The notes under the pieces are model-generated. The model did not search any database. It saw only the letters and a program-made list of their open reading frames with translations, and was not told where the DNA came from. Shown one piece after another: positions 16,801-25,580 of a stretch of 64,000 bases of DNA. The first letter of the stretch is position 1; every line of letters starts with the position of its first letter. Location: positions 2,480,001 to 2,544,000 of the forward strand of contig NZ_KI912532.1 in NCBI RefSeq assembly GCF_000519045.1. The letters run 5' to 3'. Both the position numbers and the translations under genes were made by a program. The stretch is from Dechloromonas agitata is5. GTDB lineage: Bacteria; Pseudomonadota; Gammaproteobacteria; Burkholderiales; Rhodocyclaceae.

Positions 16801-17577
16801 TTAGCGGGCGCGGTTGTCGAGGAAGCCGTATTTGCGGAATACCGCCTGGCCTTCCGGCGAGGCGACGAAATCGATGAATTTGCGGCCGAGTTCAGGCTGG
16901 CGCGAAAAAGTCAGCTGGATGAGGAGCAGGGCCTGCGGTTCGGCGAGCCGGGTATCGAGATCGACCACATCGAGGTGCGGCACGTTGTCCGGAAAGAAGG
17001 CAGTTGCCCGCCAATTGAGGGCGATATCGCCTTCGCCGCGGCGCAGCGCCAGGTTGATGGCGCGCGAATCGGGCATCATCAGGGCCGCTTTGGCGACCAC
17101 CGCAGGGTAAATCCCGGCCTTGTCGAGGATACGCTTGGTTTCCTGGCCGATGCTGCCGCTCTCGACGTTGCCGACGATCAGTGTCAGATCCTTGCGCAGC
17201 AGTTCCCGCACGTCTGCCTTGACCCGCTTCGGGTTGCCCTTGGGCACGACGATGGCGACCTGGTTATAGCCGACCGTCTGGTAGTGGCCGAGCAGGCCCT
17301 CGGCGAGATGTCGATCCCGGTAGGAAGGCTCGCCGGGGAAATAGAGGTCGCCCAGCCGGCTGCGCTTGGCCGCGTTATAAAGGTCTTCCGAGCCGCCCTG
17401 GGAAATGGTGACCTTGACCTTCTCGACTTGCTCGAACTGTCGCGCCAGTTCGGTGATCGGGCGGACCATCGTAATGCCGCAATAAATGAGCAGTTCCCTG
17501 TCCTGGGCGTGGAGCGACGGAATGAAGGCCACAAGACAGAGGGCAAATCGGCGCACGGTGCGCAGTAGATCCGACAT
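16801..17577 (-). CDS. Periplasmic substrate-binding protein, ModA-like
   Basis: The 258-aa protein has a cleavable signal peptide (about 1-25, ending LHAQ) and a type II periplasmic-binding fold: LLIYCGITMVRPITELARQF at the start, GGSEDLYNAA, and a C-terminal FIDFVASPEGQAVFRKYGF typical of molybdate/tungstate-type binding proteins. No ABC permease or ATPase gene is adjacent; the only partner is the hybrid kinase 9 bp downstream. It is more likely the ligand-binding half of a sensor than part of a transporter. The ligand, an oxyanion by family analogy, is uncertain. Confidence 0.85.
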   Translation of the reverse strand: MSDLLRTVRRFALCLVAFIPSLHAQDRELLIYCGITMVRPITELARQFEQVEKVKVTISQGGSEDLYNAAKRSRLGDLYFPGEPSYRDRHLAEGLLGHYQTVGYNQVAIVVPKGNPKRVKADVRELLRKDLTLIVGNVESGSIGQETKRILDKAGIYPAVVAKAALMMPDSRAINLALRRGEGDIALNWRATAFFPDNVPHLDVVDLDTRLAEPQALLLIQLTFSRQPELGRKFIDFVASPEGQAVFRKYGFLDNRAR

Positions 17578-17670
17578 GGCAATGGCCCGAAATGAAAGGA
17601 ATATTATTTTAGAGTATTTGCTGGTTTTGGTACAAACCGGTGTGCTCAGGCCGGAGCGGCAGGTCAGTCG

Positions 17671-18051
17671 TCAAGCGTTGTCCAGTCCAGCCTCATCGGA
17701 GGCCAGCTGCTGCTCGCAGGCGGCCAGTAGCGTCTGGGCCAGTTCCGACTGATAGTTGGGGTCGAGCGCTTCCATCATTTCGTGGGCGGTGTACAGACCG
17801 GCTTCGCGGGATAGCTGGCTGGCGACCTGTCGGGCGAAGCGGTCGCTGAGTCCGGAAAGCCGACGGCGCTCGGCCAGCGGTAGGTTGTTCTTCGAGCGGG
17901 CCAGCCAGTCGGCGGCCAGCGTCGCGCCCTGGGCTTCGGTCAGCCACTGGCCGTGCTCGTAGTAGGCACTCAGCCGATGGGCGGCGAGCGCGAAGAGCAG
18001 GGCGACGCGGATGCCGCGCGGTGTCGGCGGGGTGTCGTCGCGGACCCGCAT
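17671..18051 (-). CDS. 126-aa protein of unknown function, coupled to radical SAM gene
   Basis: The start codon overlaps the radical SAM stop codon by one base (TGATG), so the two are translationally coupled. The product is mostly helical and soluble, with no cysteines except one near the C terminus and no clear domain. Its partner gene suggests an accessory role to the radical SAM enzyme, but the family is not recognised. Confidence 0.7.
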   Translation of the reverse strand: MRVRDDTPPTPRGIRVALLFALAAHRLSAYYEHGQWLTEAQGATLAADWLARSKNNLPLAERRRLSGLSDRFARQVASQLSREAGLYTAHEMMEALDPNYQSELAQTLLAACEQQLASDEAGLDNA

Positions 18052-20033
18052 CAGTCGTATTGGGCGCCAAGCGCCCTGGCGATGAAATTGCGCCCGACGC
18101 GGGGCTTCGGCACCCGCTCGTCGAACCAGCTGCGGACATCCTGATCGAGGCAGATGCCGTGCATGTAGTTGTAGAGCGCCTTGTTCAGCGCCTTGCCGAG
18201 GCGGTCGTGGTCAACACCGGTCGGGTCGATGAAATGCACGTCATTCTTGGCGAAAGTGACGGGCGGCAGGGGCTGGAGGGTGATGCCATATTCCTCCGGA
18301 TTGCGCCCGACCGGCGAATGCACGGTGCACGCGAAACGGTGGAAGAAGCCGGACTGGATGCAGTTTTCGGCGAACAACTGGCGAACGTATTCGAGGGCAT
18401 CGACCGTATCCTGCACGGTTTGCGTCGGGAAGCCGTACATCAGGTAGGCATGCACCAGGATACCGGCATCGGTGAAGGCGCGGGTGACGCGGGCTACCTG
18501 GTCGACCGAGACGCCTTTCTTCATCAGCTTGAGCAGGCGGTCGGAGGCGACTTCCAGGCCGCCAGAGACGGCGATGCAGCCGCTGTCGGCCAGTTGCAGG
18601 CAAAGCTCCGGCGTGAAGGATTTTTCGAAGCGGATGTTGCCCCACCACGAAATGGCCAGGTTGCGTCGCTGCAGTTCCTCGGCCATGGCGCGCAGGGCCT
18701 TGGGCGGCGCCGCCTCGTCGACGAGGTGGAAGCCGGTGTGGCCGGTTTCCTCGACGATGCGCTCGATGCGGTCGACCAGTGTTTTGGCGCTGGCGGCATC
18801 GTAGCGGCCGATGTAGTCGAGGTTGATGTCGCAGAAGCTGCATTTCTTCCAGTAGCAGCCGTGGGCGACCGTGAGCTTGTTCCAGTGCCCGTCCGACCAC
18901 AGCCGGTGCATGGGGTTGAGCATGTCGAGCAGCGACAGGTAGCGGTCGAGCGGCAGGCCATCCCAGGTGGCGGTGCCGACCTCCTCGAAGGGAATGTCGG
19001 GCAGGCCACAGTCGAAATAGCGCACGGCGCCGTCGACACGGGCAAAGGTGCGAACCAGGCCGGAATCGTCGCCAGCCGGGCGGCAGGCACTGGCCGGTGC
19101 GTCGGCGTTGAGCACGGGCGGCAGTTTGGAGGTCGTCGCCGGCCGGGCGCCGAAGTGCTGGTCGAGCAGGGCGAGCAAAGGGCGCTCGCCGTCGTCGAGC
19201 GTGACGTAGTCGAAATAATCAAAGACGCGCGGCTCGGCCAGTTCGCGCAGCTCGGTATTGACGAAGCCGCCGCCGAGCACGGTGACGATCTCGGGCCGCG
19301 TTGCCTTGATCGTCTGGGCGATGCGGAAGGCGCCATAGACCGAGCCGGGGAAGGGCACCGAGATCAGCACCAGATCGGGCTGGTGGCGCTCGATGGCGGC
19401 GTGGGTCAGGCGGGCCAGGGTGTCATCGACCAGGGTGGGTGGCGCGGCCAGTGCGGTGGCCAGCAGATCGAAGCTGGCCTGGCTCTGGGCCAGGGTTTCG
19501 CCATAGCGGACGAATTCGAAGCGGGTATCGACGGCCTCGCGCAATACGTCGGCCAGGTCGTTGAGAAAGAGTGTCGCCAGGTGGCGCGCGCGATCCTGGA
19601 TGCCGAGGGCGCCGAAAGCCCAGGCCAGCGGGTCGCCGCTCTCGTCGTCAACGTAGTTGTCGATGGCCGAGAAGCGGGGTCCTTCGGGCAGGAAGGCGCG
19701 CGAGCAGATGCGGTGGGCGATCGAGCCGTCACGGCCCTGGAGCAGGGCGATGGCGGGGTCGATGGCGGCCAGGTAGCGGTCGTATTCGTTGAGAAAGGTC
19801 TTCAGCGTGCGCGATCGCTTCTTGGGCGGGATGGTCTCGGCGGCTGCCTTCAGGCCGGGCAGGCCGGCGCGGGAGAGCAGGTCGAGTACCAGCAGCAATG
19901 CCAGGTCGGTCTGTTCGGCGTGAAAGCCGCGCGAACGCAGGAAACCGGTCAGGTAGGCGGTGGCCGGGTAGGGGGTGTTGAGCTGCGTCATCGGCGGGAT
20001 GACGCTGAGAATGCGGGGAGAGGCGGCGGTCAT
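18051..20033 (-). CDS. B12-binding-domain radical SAM protein
   Basis: The 660-aa protein starts with a region resembling the cobalamin-binding fold of this superfamily (SVIPPMTQLNTPYPATAYL, later VTVLGGGF), followed by a radical SAM core whose cluster motif is GCYWKKCSFCDIN, i.e. C-x4-C-x2-C rather than the usual C-x3-C-x2-C. The following strand motifs (FHLVDEAAPP, SGGLEVASDRLLKLMKKGV, HAYLMYGFPTQT) fit the core. A His/Asp-rich C-terminal extension follows. The substrate is unknown; such enzymes often methylate unreactive carbons. It forms a two-gene unit with the 126-aa protein and is preceded by a patatin gene on the same strand (36 bp gap). Confidence 0.85.
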   Translation of the reverse strand: MTAASPRILSVIPPMTQLNTPYPATAYLTGFLRSRGFHAEQTDLALLLVLDLLSRAGLPGLKAAAETIPPKKRSRTLKTFLNEYDRYLAAIDPAIALLQGRDGSIAHRICSRAFLPEGPRFSAIDNYVDDESGDPLAWAFGALGIQDRARHLATLFLNDLADVLREAVDTRFEFVRYGETLAQSQASFDLLATALAAPPTLVDDTLARLTHAAIERHQPDLVLISVPFPGSVYGAFRIAQTIKATRPEIVTVLGGGFVNTELRELAEPRVFDYFDYVTLDDGERPLLALLDQHFGARPATTSKLPPVLNADAPASACRPAGDDSGLVRTFARVDGAVRYFDCGLPDIPFEEVGTATWDGLPLDRYLSLLDMLNPMHRLWSDGHWNKLTVAHGCYWKKCSFCDINLDYIGRYDAASAKTLVDRIERIVEETGHTGFHLVDEAAPPKALRAMAEELQRRNLAISWWGNIRFEKSFTPELCLQLADSGCIAVSGGLEVASDRLLKLMKKGVSVDQVARVTRAFTDAGILVHAYLMYGFPTQTVQDTVDALEYVRQLFAENCIQSGFFHRFACTVHSPVGRNPEEYGITLQPLPPVTFAKNDVHFIDPTGVDHDRLGKALNKALYNYMHGICLDQDVRSWFDERVPKPRVGRNFIARALGAQYD

Positions 20034-20069
20034 GGGGCGGAAGTTTACCCGTCTCCCGGCTGCCGGCGG

Positions 20070-21095
20070 TCAATAAAACAGGCTGGCCAGATCGAGGCTG
20101 GCCTGCTTGCCGACCTGTGGGCCGTGCTTTTCCAGCCAGCGCCGGGCATGGGCGTGGCCGACGGCGAACAGGTTGTCGAAAAACTCATGGCTGACTGCCA
20201 GCTTGCTGTCGGAAGGCATTTCGCCCAGCACATGCTCGGCGCTGATGGCATGGAAGCGCAGGCCGGCCAGCCGGCGTTCGAAGCGGGCAATGGGCAGCTT
20301 GTCGAGCAGCCAGGCCGGCAGGTTGGGCGTGGCGATATGTTCGTGCAGGTGGGCGAACATCCGCATTTCGCGCAGGAAGGTTGAATTGAAAGCCAGTTCG
20401 CGCAGCCGGGTGCGGATGTCCTCGGCGCTTTCCGGCGTTTCGGCATAACGCAGGGGGGTGAGCAGGACGAGCAGGATGTCCGGCGTGCGGCAGTCGTAAA
20501 ACAGCGGAAAGACCGCCGGATTGGCGCTGTAGCCGCCATCCCAATAGGGCTCGCCATCGATGACGATGGTGCGGTGGATGGTCGGCAGGCAGGCGGAGGC
20601 CAGGAAGACGTCGGCCGTCAGTTCGTGGTTGCCGAAGACGCGCAGCTTCCCGGAATTGGCGTGGGTGGTGGCGATGAACAGCTTGATTGGGCTTTCCCGG
20701 CGCAACTGCGCGAAATCGAAGCGGGCCTCGATCAGGTCGCGCAGGGGGTTCAGGTCGAAGGGGTTGATCTGCTCCGGGCTCAGGTAGTTCGTCCATTGCA
20801 GCATCATCTTCAGGGCCGGGGAAATGGTGCCGGGCGAGCTGCTTGGGGAAGCAGTCGGGGCAAGGTCGGCGATGCCAGTCCAGAAGGCGCGCAGCGTTTC
20901 ACGGGCGCCATCCGGACCGCCGGTCATCAGGCCGTGCGCCAGACAGAGGGCATTCATGGCCCCGGCACTGGTACCGCTGACGCCTTCAAAGCGGAAGCGG
21001 CCATCGTCCAGCAGGGCATCGAGCACGCCCCAGGTAAAGGCGCCGTGTGCGCCACCGCCCTGCAGGGCCAGGCTGATGGTGGGGGATTCAGGCAT
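20070..21095 (-). CDS. Patatin-like phospholipase
   Basis: The 341-aa protein has the patatin oxyanion hole GGGAHGAF near the N terminus, nucleophile motif GTSAG and catalytic Asp in DGGYS, giving a Ser-Asp dyad. It probably hydrolyses acyl ester bonds in phospholipids or PHA-like polyesters. There is no signal peptide, so it acts in the cytoplasm or at the inner membrane face. It lies 36 bp upstream of the radical SAM gene and may be co-transcribed with it. Confidence 0.9.
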   Translation of the reverse strand: MPESPTISLALQGGGAHGAFTWGVLDALLDDGRFRFEGVSGTSAGAMNALCLAHGLMTGGPDGARETLRAFWTGIADLAPTASPSSSPGTISPALKMMLQWTNYLSPEQINPFDLNPLRDLIEARFDFAQLRRESPIKLFIATTHANSGKLRVFGNHELTADVFLASACLPTIHRTIVIDGEPYWDGGYSANPAVFPLFYDCRTPDILLVLLTPLRYAETPESAEDIRTRLRELAFNSTFLREMRMFAHLHEHIATPNLPAWLLDKLPIARFERRLAGLRFHAISAEHVLGEMPSDSKLAVSHEFFDNLFAVGHAHARRWLEKHGPQVGKQASLDLASLFY

Positions 21096-21157
21096 CGTCG
21101 CGACCTCGGTGTTGGCTTGCCAACATCATGCCATCGCAAGGGGCCGGCGCGTCACCT

Positions 21158-21475
21158 TCAACTGGCGGCGTAGCTGATCAAGTCGACATCGGCTGCGGCG
21201 AGGCGCAAGGGGATCAGTGCCTGGTAGGCGGCGGAATGGAACCAGCCGTCGACAGCTTCGACGCTGGGGAAGCGGATGACGACCGTATCGGTGTGGGTAT
21301 GGCAGCCGCCGAGCACTGCGTGCCGTTCACCGCGGAAAACCAGTTCGGCCTGCCAGGGAGCCAACGTGGCCGGAACCTGTGCGCGGTATTCGGCCCATTG
21401 GGCTGGGTCTTTGACGGTGATGTGACCAATGACGTAATACATGGTGTGAACGAGGCGTTGGGGCGGAGTGGCCAT
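21158..21475 (-). CDS. DUF1330-type small dimeric alpha-beta barrel protein
   Basis: The 105-aa product has the DUF1330 pattern: YYVIGHITVKDPAQWAEY at the start, FRGERHAVLGG, and VIRFPSVEAVDGWFHSAAYQ near the C terminus. The fold is a ferredoxin-like dimer; function is generally unknown. Translation may instead start at the internal ATG at 21442, which would place the family's first strand at the N terminus; neither start has a strong ribosome-binding site. Confidence 0.8.
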   Translation of the reverse strand: MATPPQRLVHTMYYVIGHITVKDPAQWAEYRAQVPATLAPWQAELVFRGERHAVLGGCHTHTDTVVIRFPSVEAVDGWFHSAAYQALIPLRLAAADVDLISYAAS

Positions 21476-21560
21476 GATAGGTCAAGCATCTGCGGTGTAA
21501 AGCCATTGCAACATCGGCATGGTGCAATGCGCGCCCCGAAACGATTTCCCTACGTTCGCG

Positions 21561-22424
21561 ATGTCTTTATCCGGTTTCCTTCGTCTTGCCCCGTTCATGC
21601 TTTCCTTGTCGTTCTGGCTGCTCGCCGCCCCGGTGGCACAGGCCGTGGCGCAGACATCGGCCGTTGCCGCCAGGCCGGCCGATGGGACGCAGCTCGCGCA
21701 GGATATCGCCAGCGCCGGGCGGCTGCGCATGCAGTCGCAGCGCCTGGCCAAACTCCATGTGCAGGCCGCCATGGGCCTCAAGGCCGGGCAGGCCCGGCAG
21801 CAGATCGAGGCTGCCCTGCCCGAGGTCGATGCCGAATTCGGCCGTCTGTCACGCTACGCCCGCAAGCCGAATATGCAACGCACCTTCGCCCGCAGCGAGG
21901 CCTTGTGGCAGGAAATGCGCGGCTTGTTGAAGAAGGCGCCGGATGCCGCCGGCAGCGAACGGCTCAATCTTGTGGCCGACGAATTGATGGTGCATGCCGG
22001 CAAGCTCGCCATGCTGATCGAGGGCGAGGGCGAAACGCCGGTCGGCCGGCTGGTGGACTTGTCGTCACGCCTCAACATGCTGTCGCAGCGCCTGGCCCGC
22101 CTCTACCTGCAGGCATATGCCGGCAACTACAGCCAAGGCGTGCTGACCGACATCGAGCAGGCCCGCAAGGAATTCGCCCACGGCTTGCAGGAACTGGATA
22201 CGGCGCGCGAGAACAGCACCTCCAGCCGGGACAACATCGGCCTGGCCAGGAATCAGTGGATTTTTTTCGACAACGCCATCCGTGACCTGAACAAGGCGGA
22301 CCGCCGCGAGGACAGATCCGCACAGAACGTCGCCACGAGCAGCGAACGCATCGCGCAGGTGCTGGACCAGACCAGCCTGCAATACGTCAGGGATTACGGC
22401 GAAGGCACCCGCACCGGCCGCTGA
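21561..22424 (+). CDS. Exported PilJ/NarX-type sensor-domain protein without output domain
   Basis: The 287-aa protein has a signal peptide (about 1-28) and two tandem copies of the helical type IV pili methyl-accepting N-terminal domain: IASAGRLRMQSQRLAKLHVQ near 50 and LSSRLNMLSQRLARLYLQAY near 170. These domains sense nitrate or other ligands in NarX/PilJ-like receptors. There is no downstream membrane helix, kinase or chemotaxis domain, so the protein is probably a free periplasmic binding module. The start at 21561 is chosen for its signal peptide; an upstream in-frame codon at 21519 would spoil it. Confidence 0.8.
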   Translation: MSLSGFLRLAPFMLSLSFWLLAAPVAQAVAQTSAVAARPADGTQLAQDIASAGRLRMQSQRLAKLHVQAAMGLKAGQARQQIEAALPEVDAEFGRLSRYARKPNMQRTFARSEALWQEMRGLLKKAPDAAGSERLNLVADELMVHAGKLAMLIEGEGETPVGRLVDLSSRLNMLSQRLARLYLQAYAGNYSQGVLTDIEQARKEFAHGLQELDTARENSTSSRDNIGLARNQWIFFDNAIRDLNKADRREDRSAQNVATSSERIAQVLDQTSLQYVRDYGEGTRTGR

Positions 22425-22433
22425 GGCCCAAAA

Positions 22434-22470
22434 CAAAGCCCCGGGGCGTTCTTGACGGCCCGGGGCTTTG
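22434..22470. terminator. Shared hairpin between convergent PilJ-domain gene and argC
   Basis: A perfect 12-bp stem CAAAGCCCCGGG/CCCGGGGCTTTG with a 13-base loop lies between the two convergent genes. A T run follows on the minus strand, so it is a better terminator for argC. Confidence 0.75.
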
Positions 22471-22486
22471 TCCTGGTGCGCTGGGA

Positions 22487-23437
22487 TCAGATCAGGCCGA
22501 GCGTTTCCTCGACGCCGAGATGCACGTTCATCGCCTGCACGGCGGCGCCGGAAGCGCCCTTGCCGAGGTTGTCCAGGCGGGCGACGACCAACATGCGCTC
22601 GTCGTTGCCGAAGACGGCGATGTCGACCCGGTTGGTGTCGTTGTTGGCTTCCACATTGTAGAAACCGCCTTCGGTGGTGGCGGCCAGGTCGACCGGCAGC
22701 ACGTTGATGAAGCGCTCGCCGGCGTAGTAGTCAGCAATGATTTTCTGCACGTCGGCTGGCGAGGCCTGGCGGGTGAATTGCTGCGGCTGCAGGTAGGCCG
22801 TGACGGCCAGGCCCTTGTAGAACGGTCCGACGATGGGCTGGAAGATCGGCGCCACGGTGAGGCCGGTGTAGGCCTGCATTTCCGGCAGGTGCTTGTGGGC
22901 CAGGGCCAGCGCATAGGGGCGCGGGGCCTTGAGGCGGGTCGCATCGCTGGCGGCGGCCTGGTAATCGGCGATCATCGACTTGCCGCCGCCGGAATAGCCG
23001 GTGATGGAGTTGGCGGCGATCTGCGTCGCGGCCGGCAGCAGGCCGGCCTGCACCAGCGGGCGCAGGGCGAGGATGAAGGCGGTGGCGTGGCAGCCCGGGT
23101 TGGCGATGCGCTTGGAGGCCTTGATCTTGGCGCGCTGATCCTTGGCCAGTTCCGGCAGGCCGAAGGTCCACGCCGGATTGACGCGGTGCGCGGTCGACGC
23201 GTCGATGACGCAGGTGTTCGGGTTGTCGACCAGCGACACCGATTCCTTGGCGGCCTCGTCCGGCAGGCACAGGAAAGTCACGTCGGAGGCATTGATCAGG
23301 CGCTTGCGCTCGGCCAGATCCTTGCGCTTGTCGGTGTCGATCTTGAGTACTTCGACGTCGCTGCGCTGGGCGAGGTATTCGTTGATCTGCAGGCCGGTGG
23401 TGCCTTCCTGGCCGTCGACAAAGACTTTGTAGGTCAT
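22487..23437 (-). CDS. argC: N-acetyl-gamma-glutamyl-phosphate reductase, short type
   Basis: The 316-aa enzyme carries out the NADPH-dependent reduction of N-acetylglutamyl phosphate in arginine synthesis. [14 protein letters not shown] forms the nucleotide-binding loop; the catalytic Cys is in NPGCHATAF, and SGGGKSM follows. Length and the GQEGTTG motif match the ArgC type 2 subfamily rather than the longer type 1. It stands alone, with a hairpin terminator downstream and a patatin lipoprotein gene on the same strand 72 bp downstream of nothing but its own promoter region upstream. Confidence 0.94.
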   Translation of the reverse strand: MTYKVFVDGQEGTTGLQINEYLAQRSDVEVLKIDTDKRKDLAERKRLINASDVTFLCLPDEAAKESVSLVDNPNTCVIDASTAHRVNPAWTFGLPELAKDQRAKIKASKRIANPGCHATAFILALRPLVQAGLLPAATQIAANSITGYSGGGKSMIADYQAAASDATRLKAPRPYALALAHKHLPEMQAYTGLTVAPIFQPIVGPFYKGLAVTAYLQPQQFTRQASPADVQKIIADYYAGERFINVLPVDLAATTEGGFYNVEANNDTNRVDIAVFGNDERMLVVARLDNLGKGASGAAVQAMNVHLGVEETLGLI

Positions 23438-23509
23438 GGTGGGTCCGCTGGATGGGGTGTGAAAACGAAATTCTGGCAGAAAAGTGTGACGCTTTGGGGA
23501 TATCCCCCT

Positions 23510-24391
23510 TCAGCGCAGCAATTTCTGCTTGATCGCCGGCAAGGCGGCCAGTGCAGCGCGCTCGCCTTCGATCATGGCCTCGTTGCGCGCCGTGAAGTCC
23601 CACGACTTGACGTAGGGCAGCCTGGGGCGGATCACCACATCGGCGCCCTTGAGCTCGTTGGCCGCGATGGCGCCGCCCATGATGGTCGTCGTCTGCCACA
23701 TGATGGCCGTCATGCTGTCGGTTGGCTGGCCTTCCGGCTTGGCCGAAATATCGACAGCGATGACGATGTCGGCCCCCATGTCGCGCGCTGCCTGGACTGG
23801 CACCGGGCTGGTCAGGCCGCCATCGACATAACTGTGGCCGCGGAATTGCGTCGGCTGGAAAACACCCGGTACGGCCGCCGAGGCGCGCACCGCCATGCCG
23901 GTATCGCCGGTGCGGAAGACGACGCGCTCGCCGCTGTTGAGGTCGGTGGCAACGGTCGCGAAGCGGCGGTTCAGCTGTTCCAGCGGCCGGCGGTTGATGT
24001 GCTGGTTGATGAAGTCCTGCAGCGCCTCGCCCTTGAGCAGGCCGCGGCCCCCCAGCGTCCAGTCGGCAAAGATCTTCTCGTCGAGTTGCTGGGCGATCTT
24101 CTGCATGGCGAAGGCATCGTAGCCGGCGGCATAGAGCGAGCCGACGACCGCGCCGGCACTGGTGCCGACCACGTAGTCGGGGTAGATACCGTGCGATTCG
24201 AGCATCTTGATCACGCCGATATGGGCGAAGCCGCGGGCCGCGCCACCACCGAGGGCGAGTCCGATCTTCGGTTTGGCCGGCGCAGGGGGGGCTTTTTCAG
24301 GGCGCAGCGAGGTGCAGGCGCTGAGGAGGGCGGTTGCGGCGCTGGCGAGCAGCAGGCTGCGACGGCGGAGGTCGGGGCGGGATACAGTCAT
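23510..24391 (-). CDS. Patatin-like phospholipase lipoprotein (NTE/RssA type)
   Basis: The 293-aa product starts with twin arginines (RPDLRRRSLLLAS) and a lipobox LLSAC, so it is probably a lipoprotein, possibly Tat-exported. The patatin core shows GGGAARGFAHIGV, nucleophile motif GTSAG and DGGLTSP. It should hydrolyse acyl esters at a membrane in the periplasm. It lies 15 bp downstream of pldA, another phospholipase gene, so the two probably form a lipid-remodelling operon. Unlike the other patatin in the window, this one is exported. Confidence 0.9.
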   Translation of the reverse strand: MTVSRPDLRRRSLLLASAATALLSACTSLRPEKAPPAPAKPKIGLALGGGAARGFAHIGVIKMLESHGIYPDYVVGTSAGAVVGSLYAAGYDAFAMQKIAQQLDEKIFADWTLGGRGLLKGEALQDFINQHINRRPLEQLNRRFATVATDLNSGERVVFRTGDTGMAVRASAAVPGVFQPTQFRGHSYVDGGLTSPVPVQAARDMGADIVIAVDISAKPEGQPTDSMTAIMWQTTTIMGGAIAANELKGADVVIRPRLPYVKSWDFTARNEAMIEGERAALAALPAIKQKLLR

Positions 24392-24406
24392 CGTTTTGAT
24401 TGGGCG

Positions 24407-25465
24407 TCAGTACCATTCGAGCAGCGATACGCCGACGCCGTAGTAATTGGCGCGGTGATTGTAGTCGATCAGGCTTTCGCCGTAGCCGGAGAACCACTGC
24501 AGGTGGCCGCGCAGCTCGCCAGCGATGGGGAAGGCATAGTCCACCTGGATCGCGCCGCGGCTGCTGCTGCCGCCCTCCAGGTTGTGGCGGAGCAGTAGCG
24601 AGAACTGATGCCGCTTCATGCGGTGGACGATTTGCAGGTCGGCACGCCCCAGGTAGCTTTCGATATCCGGATTGTCGTCCGTATTGCGGTCTTCCTTGAT
24701 ACGCCACCAGGGGCGAAGGGTGACTGTCCAGTCCGCCTTTTCGAAGGCCAGTGTGCCGATGATGCGATTCCAGCTGCGTGAGAAAGGCAGCGCCCGGCCG
24801 TTTGACTGGTGGTTGATGCCGAGTGCGGCGAAGCGGCCGCGCCAGCCGCCCAGCGTGTAGTCGGTGCGCCACACCAGCATGGCTTCCGGTTCGTGGTTGG
24901 TTTCGCGGAAGGGGCGCGAATCGGCACCGGTATAGACTTGCCAGCGCGAGGTCTGGGTATAGCCGAACCAGAGGTCGCCGTTGCTGCCAAGAAGGTCTTC
25001 GTAGAGTTTGCTCTTCAGACTGATCTGCAACTTGGCTTCGGTGGTGCCGAGCGCGGTATAGCTGGCGCTGTGTTCGGCGGCAGGCGAGTTGGGGTGGTGG
25101 TTGGGCTGGTTGGCGCGGAAGAACGGCAGCACGTAAACCGGTTTGTAGGGCCGGATGCGCAGGATCCTGCCCCGTTCCTCCGGATCCAGTTCCCAGGCCT
25201 GGCCAAGCAGCGAGGGCGAGCGGGGCGTCTCGGGGAGAGCCATGCTGCTTTCGAGCGGTGGCTGCTCCGGGGCGGCGATGGCGGTTGGCTGCGCGTCGGC
25301 GGCATTCGTCGCAGGCAGCGGCGGGACGCCGGCGGCCACGCGGTCATAGCAGGCGAGCCGCGCGCGGTCGTCGATCAGGCGACGGCATTCGGACAGCGAC
25401 TCAAGGCCGGCAGCGTGGCCGGAAGCGACAAACAGCAAGGGCATGAACAGCGGATTGAGGCGCAT
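24407..25465 (-). CDS. pldA: Outer-membrane phospholipase A1
   Basis: The 352-aa protein has a signal peptide, a short N-terminal region with SECRRLIDDRARLACYDRV, a proline/alanine linker, then a 12-stranded-barrel domain. Active-site residues are visible in NHQSNGRALPFSRSWNRI (His, Ser and the following Asn of the OmpLA triad region). The C terminus ends in aromatic LLEWY, the outer-membrane assembly signal. OmpLA hydrolyses phospholipids that flip to the outer leaflet. The ATG at 25465 is chosen because the signal peptide begins there. A patatin lipoprotein follows 15 bp downstream. Confidence 0.92.
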   Translation of the reverse strand: MRLNPLFMPLLFVASGHAAGLESLSECRRLIDDRARLACYDRVAAGVPPLPATNAADAQPTAIAAPEQPPLESSMALPETPRSPSLLGQAWELDPEERGRILRIRPYKPVYVLPFFRANQPNHHPNSPAAEHSASYTALGTTEAKLQISLKSKLYEDLLGSNGDLWFGYTQTSRWQVYTGADSRPFRETNHEPEAMLVWRTDYTLGGWRGRFAALGINHQSNGRALPFSRSWNRIIGTLAFEKADWTVTLRPWWRIKEDRNTDDNPDIESYLGRADLQIVHRMKRHQFSLLLRHNLEGGSSSRGAIQVDYAFPIAGELRGHLQWFSGYGESLIDYNHRANYYGVGVSLLEWY

Positions 25466-25529
25466 GACGGGGCAATGGGCGTCCAAAATCGCATGATAGG
25501 CCAAGCCGGGACGGTACGCGGCGTGAACG

Positions 25530-25560
25530 AAAAGCCGGCCAGGCATTGCTGCCGGCCGGC
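25530..25560 (-). terminator. Terminator after the Spy-like gene
   Basis: On the minus strand GCCGGCC/GGCCGGC form a 7-bp stem with a 13-base loop, followed by TTTTCG. It separates the Spy-like gene from pldA. Confidence 0.75.
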
Positions 25561-25580
25561 CATGGGTCAGTCAGAAAGGC

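Noticed and set aside
18021-20384. Long plus-strand frame opposite the radical SAM gene
   Set aside because: The minus strand carries the SAM cluster motif and coupled start/stop signals; the plus frame has no start signal or family.
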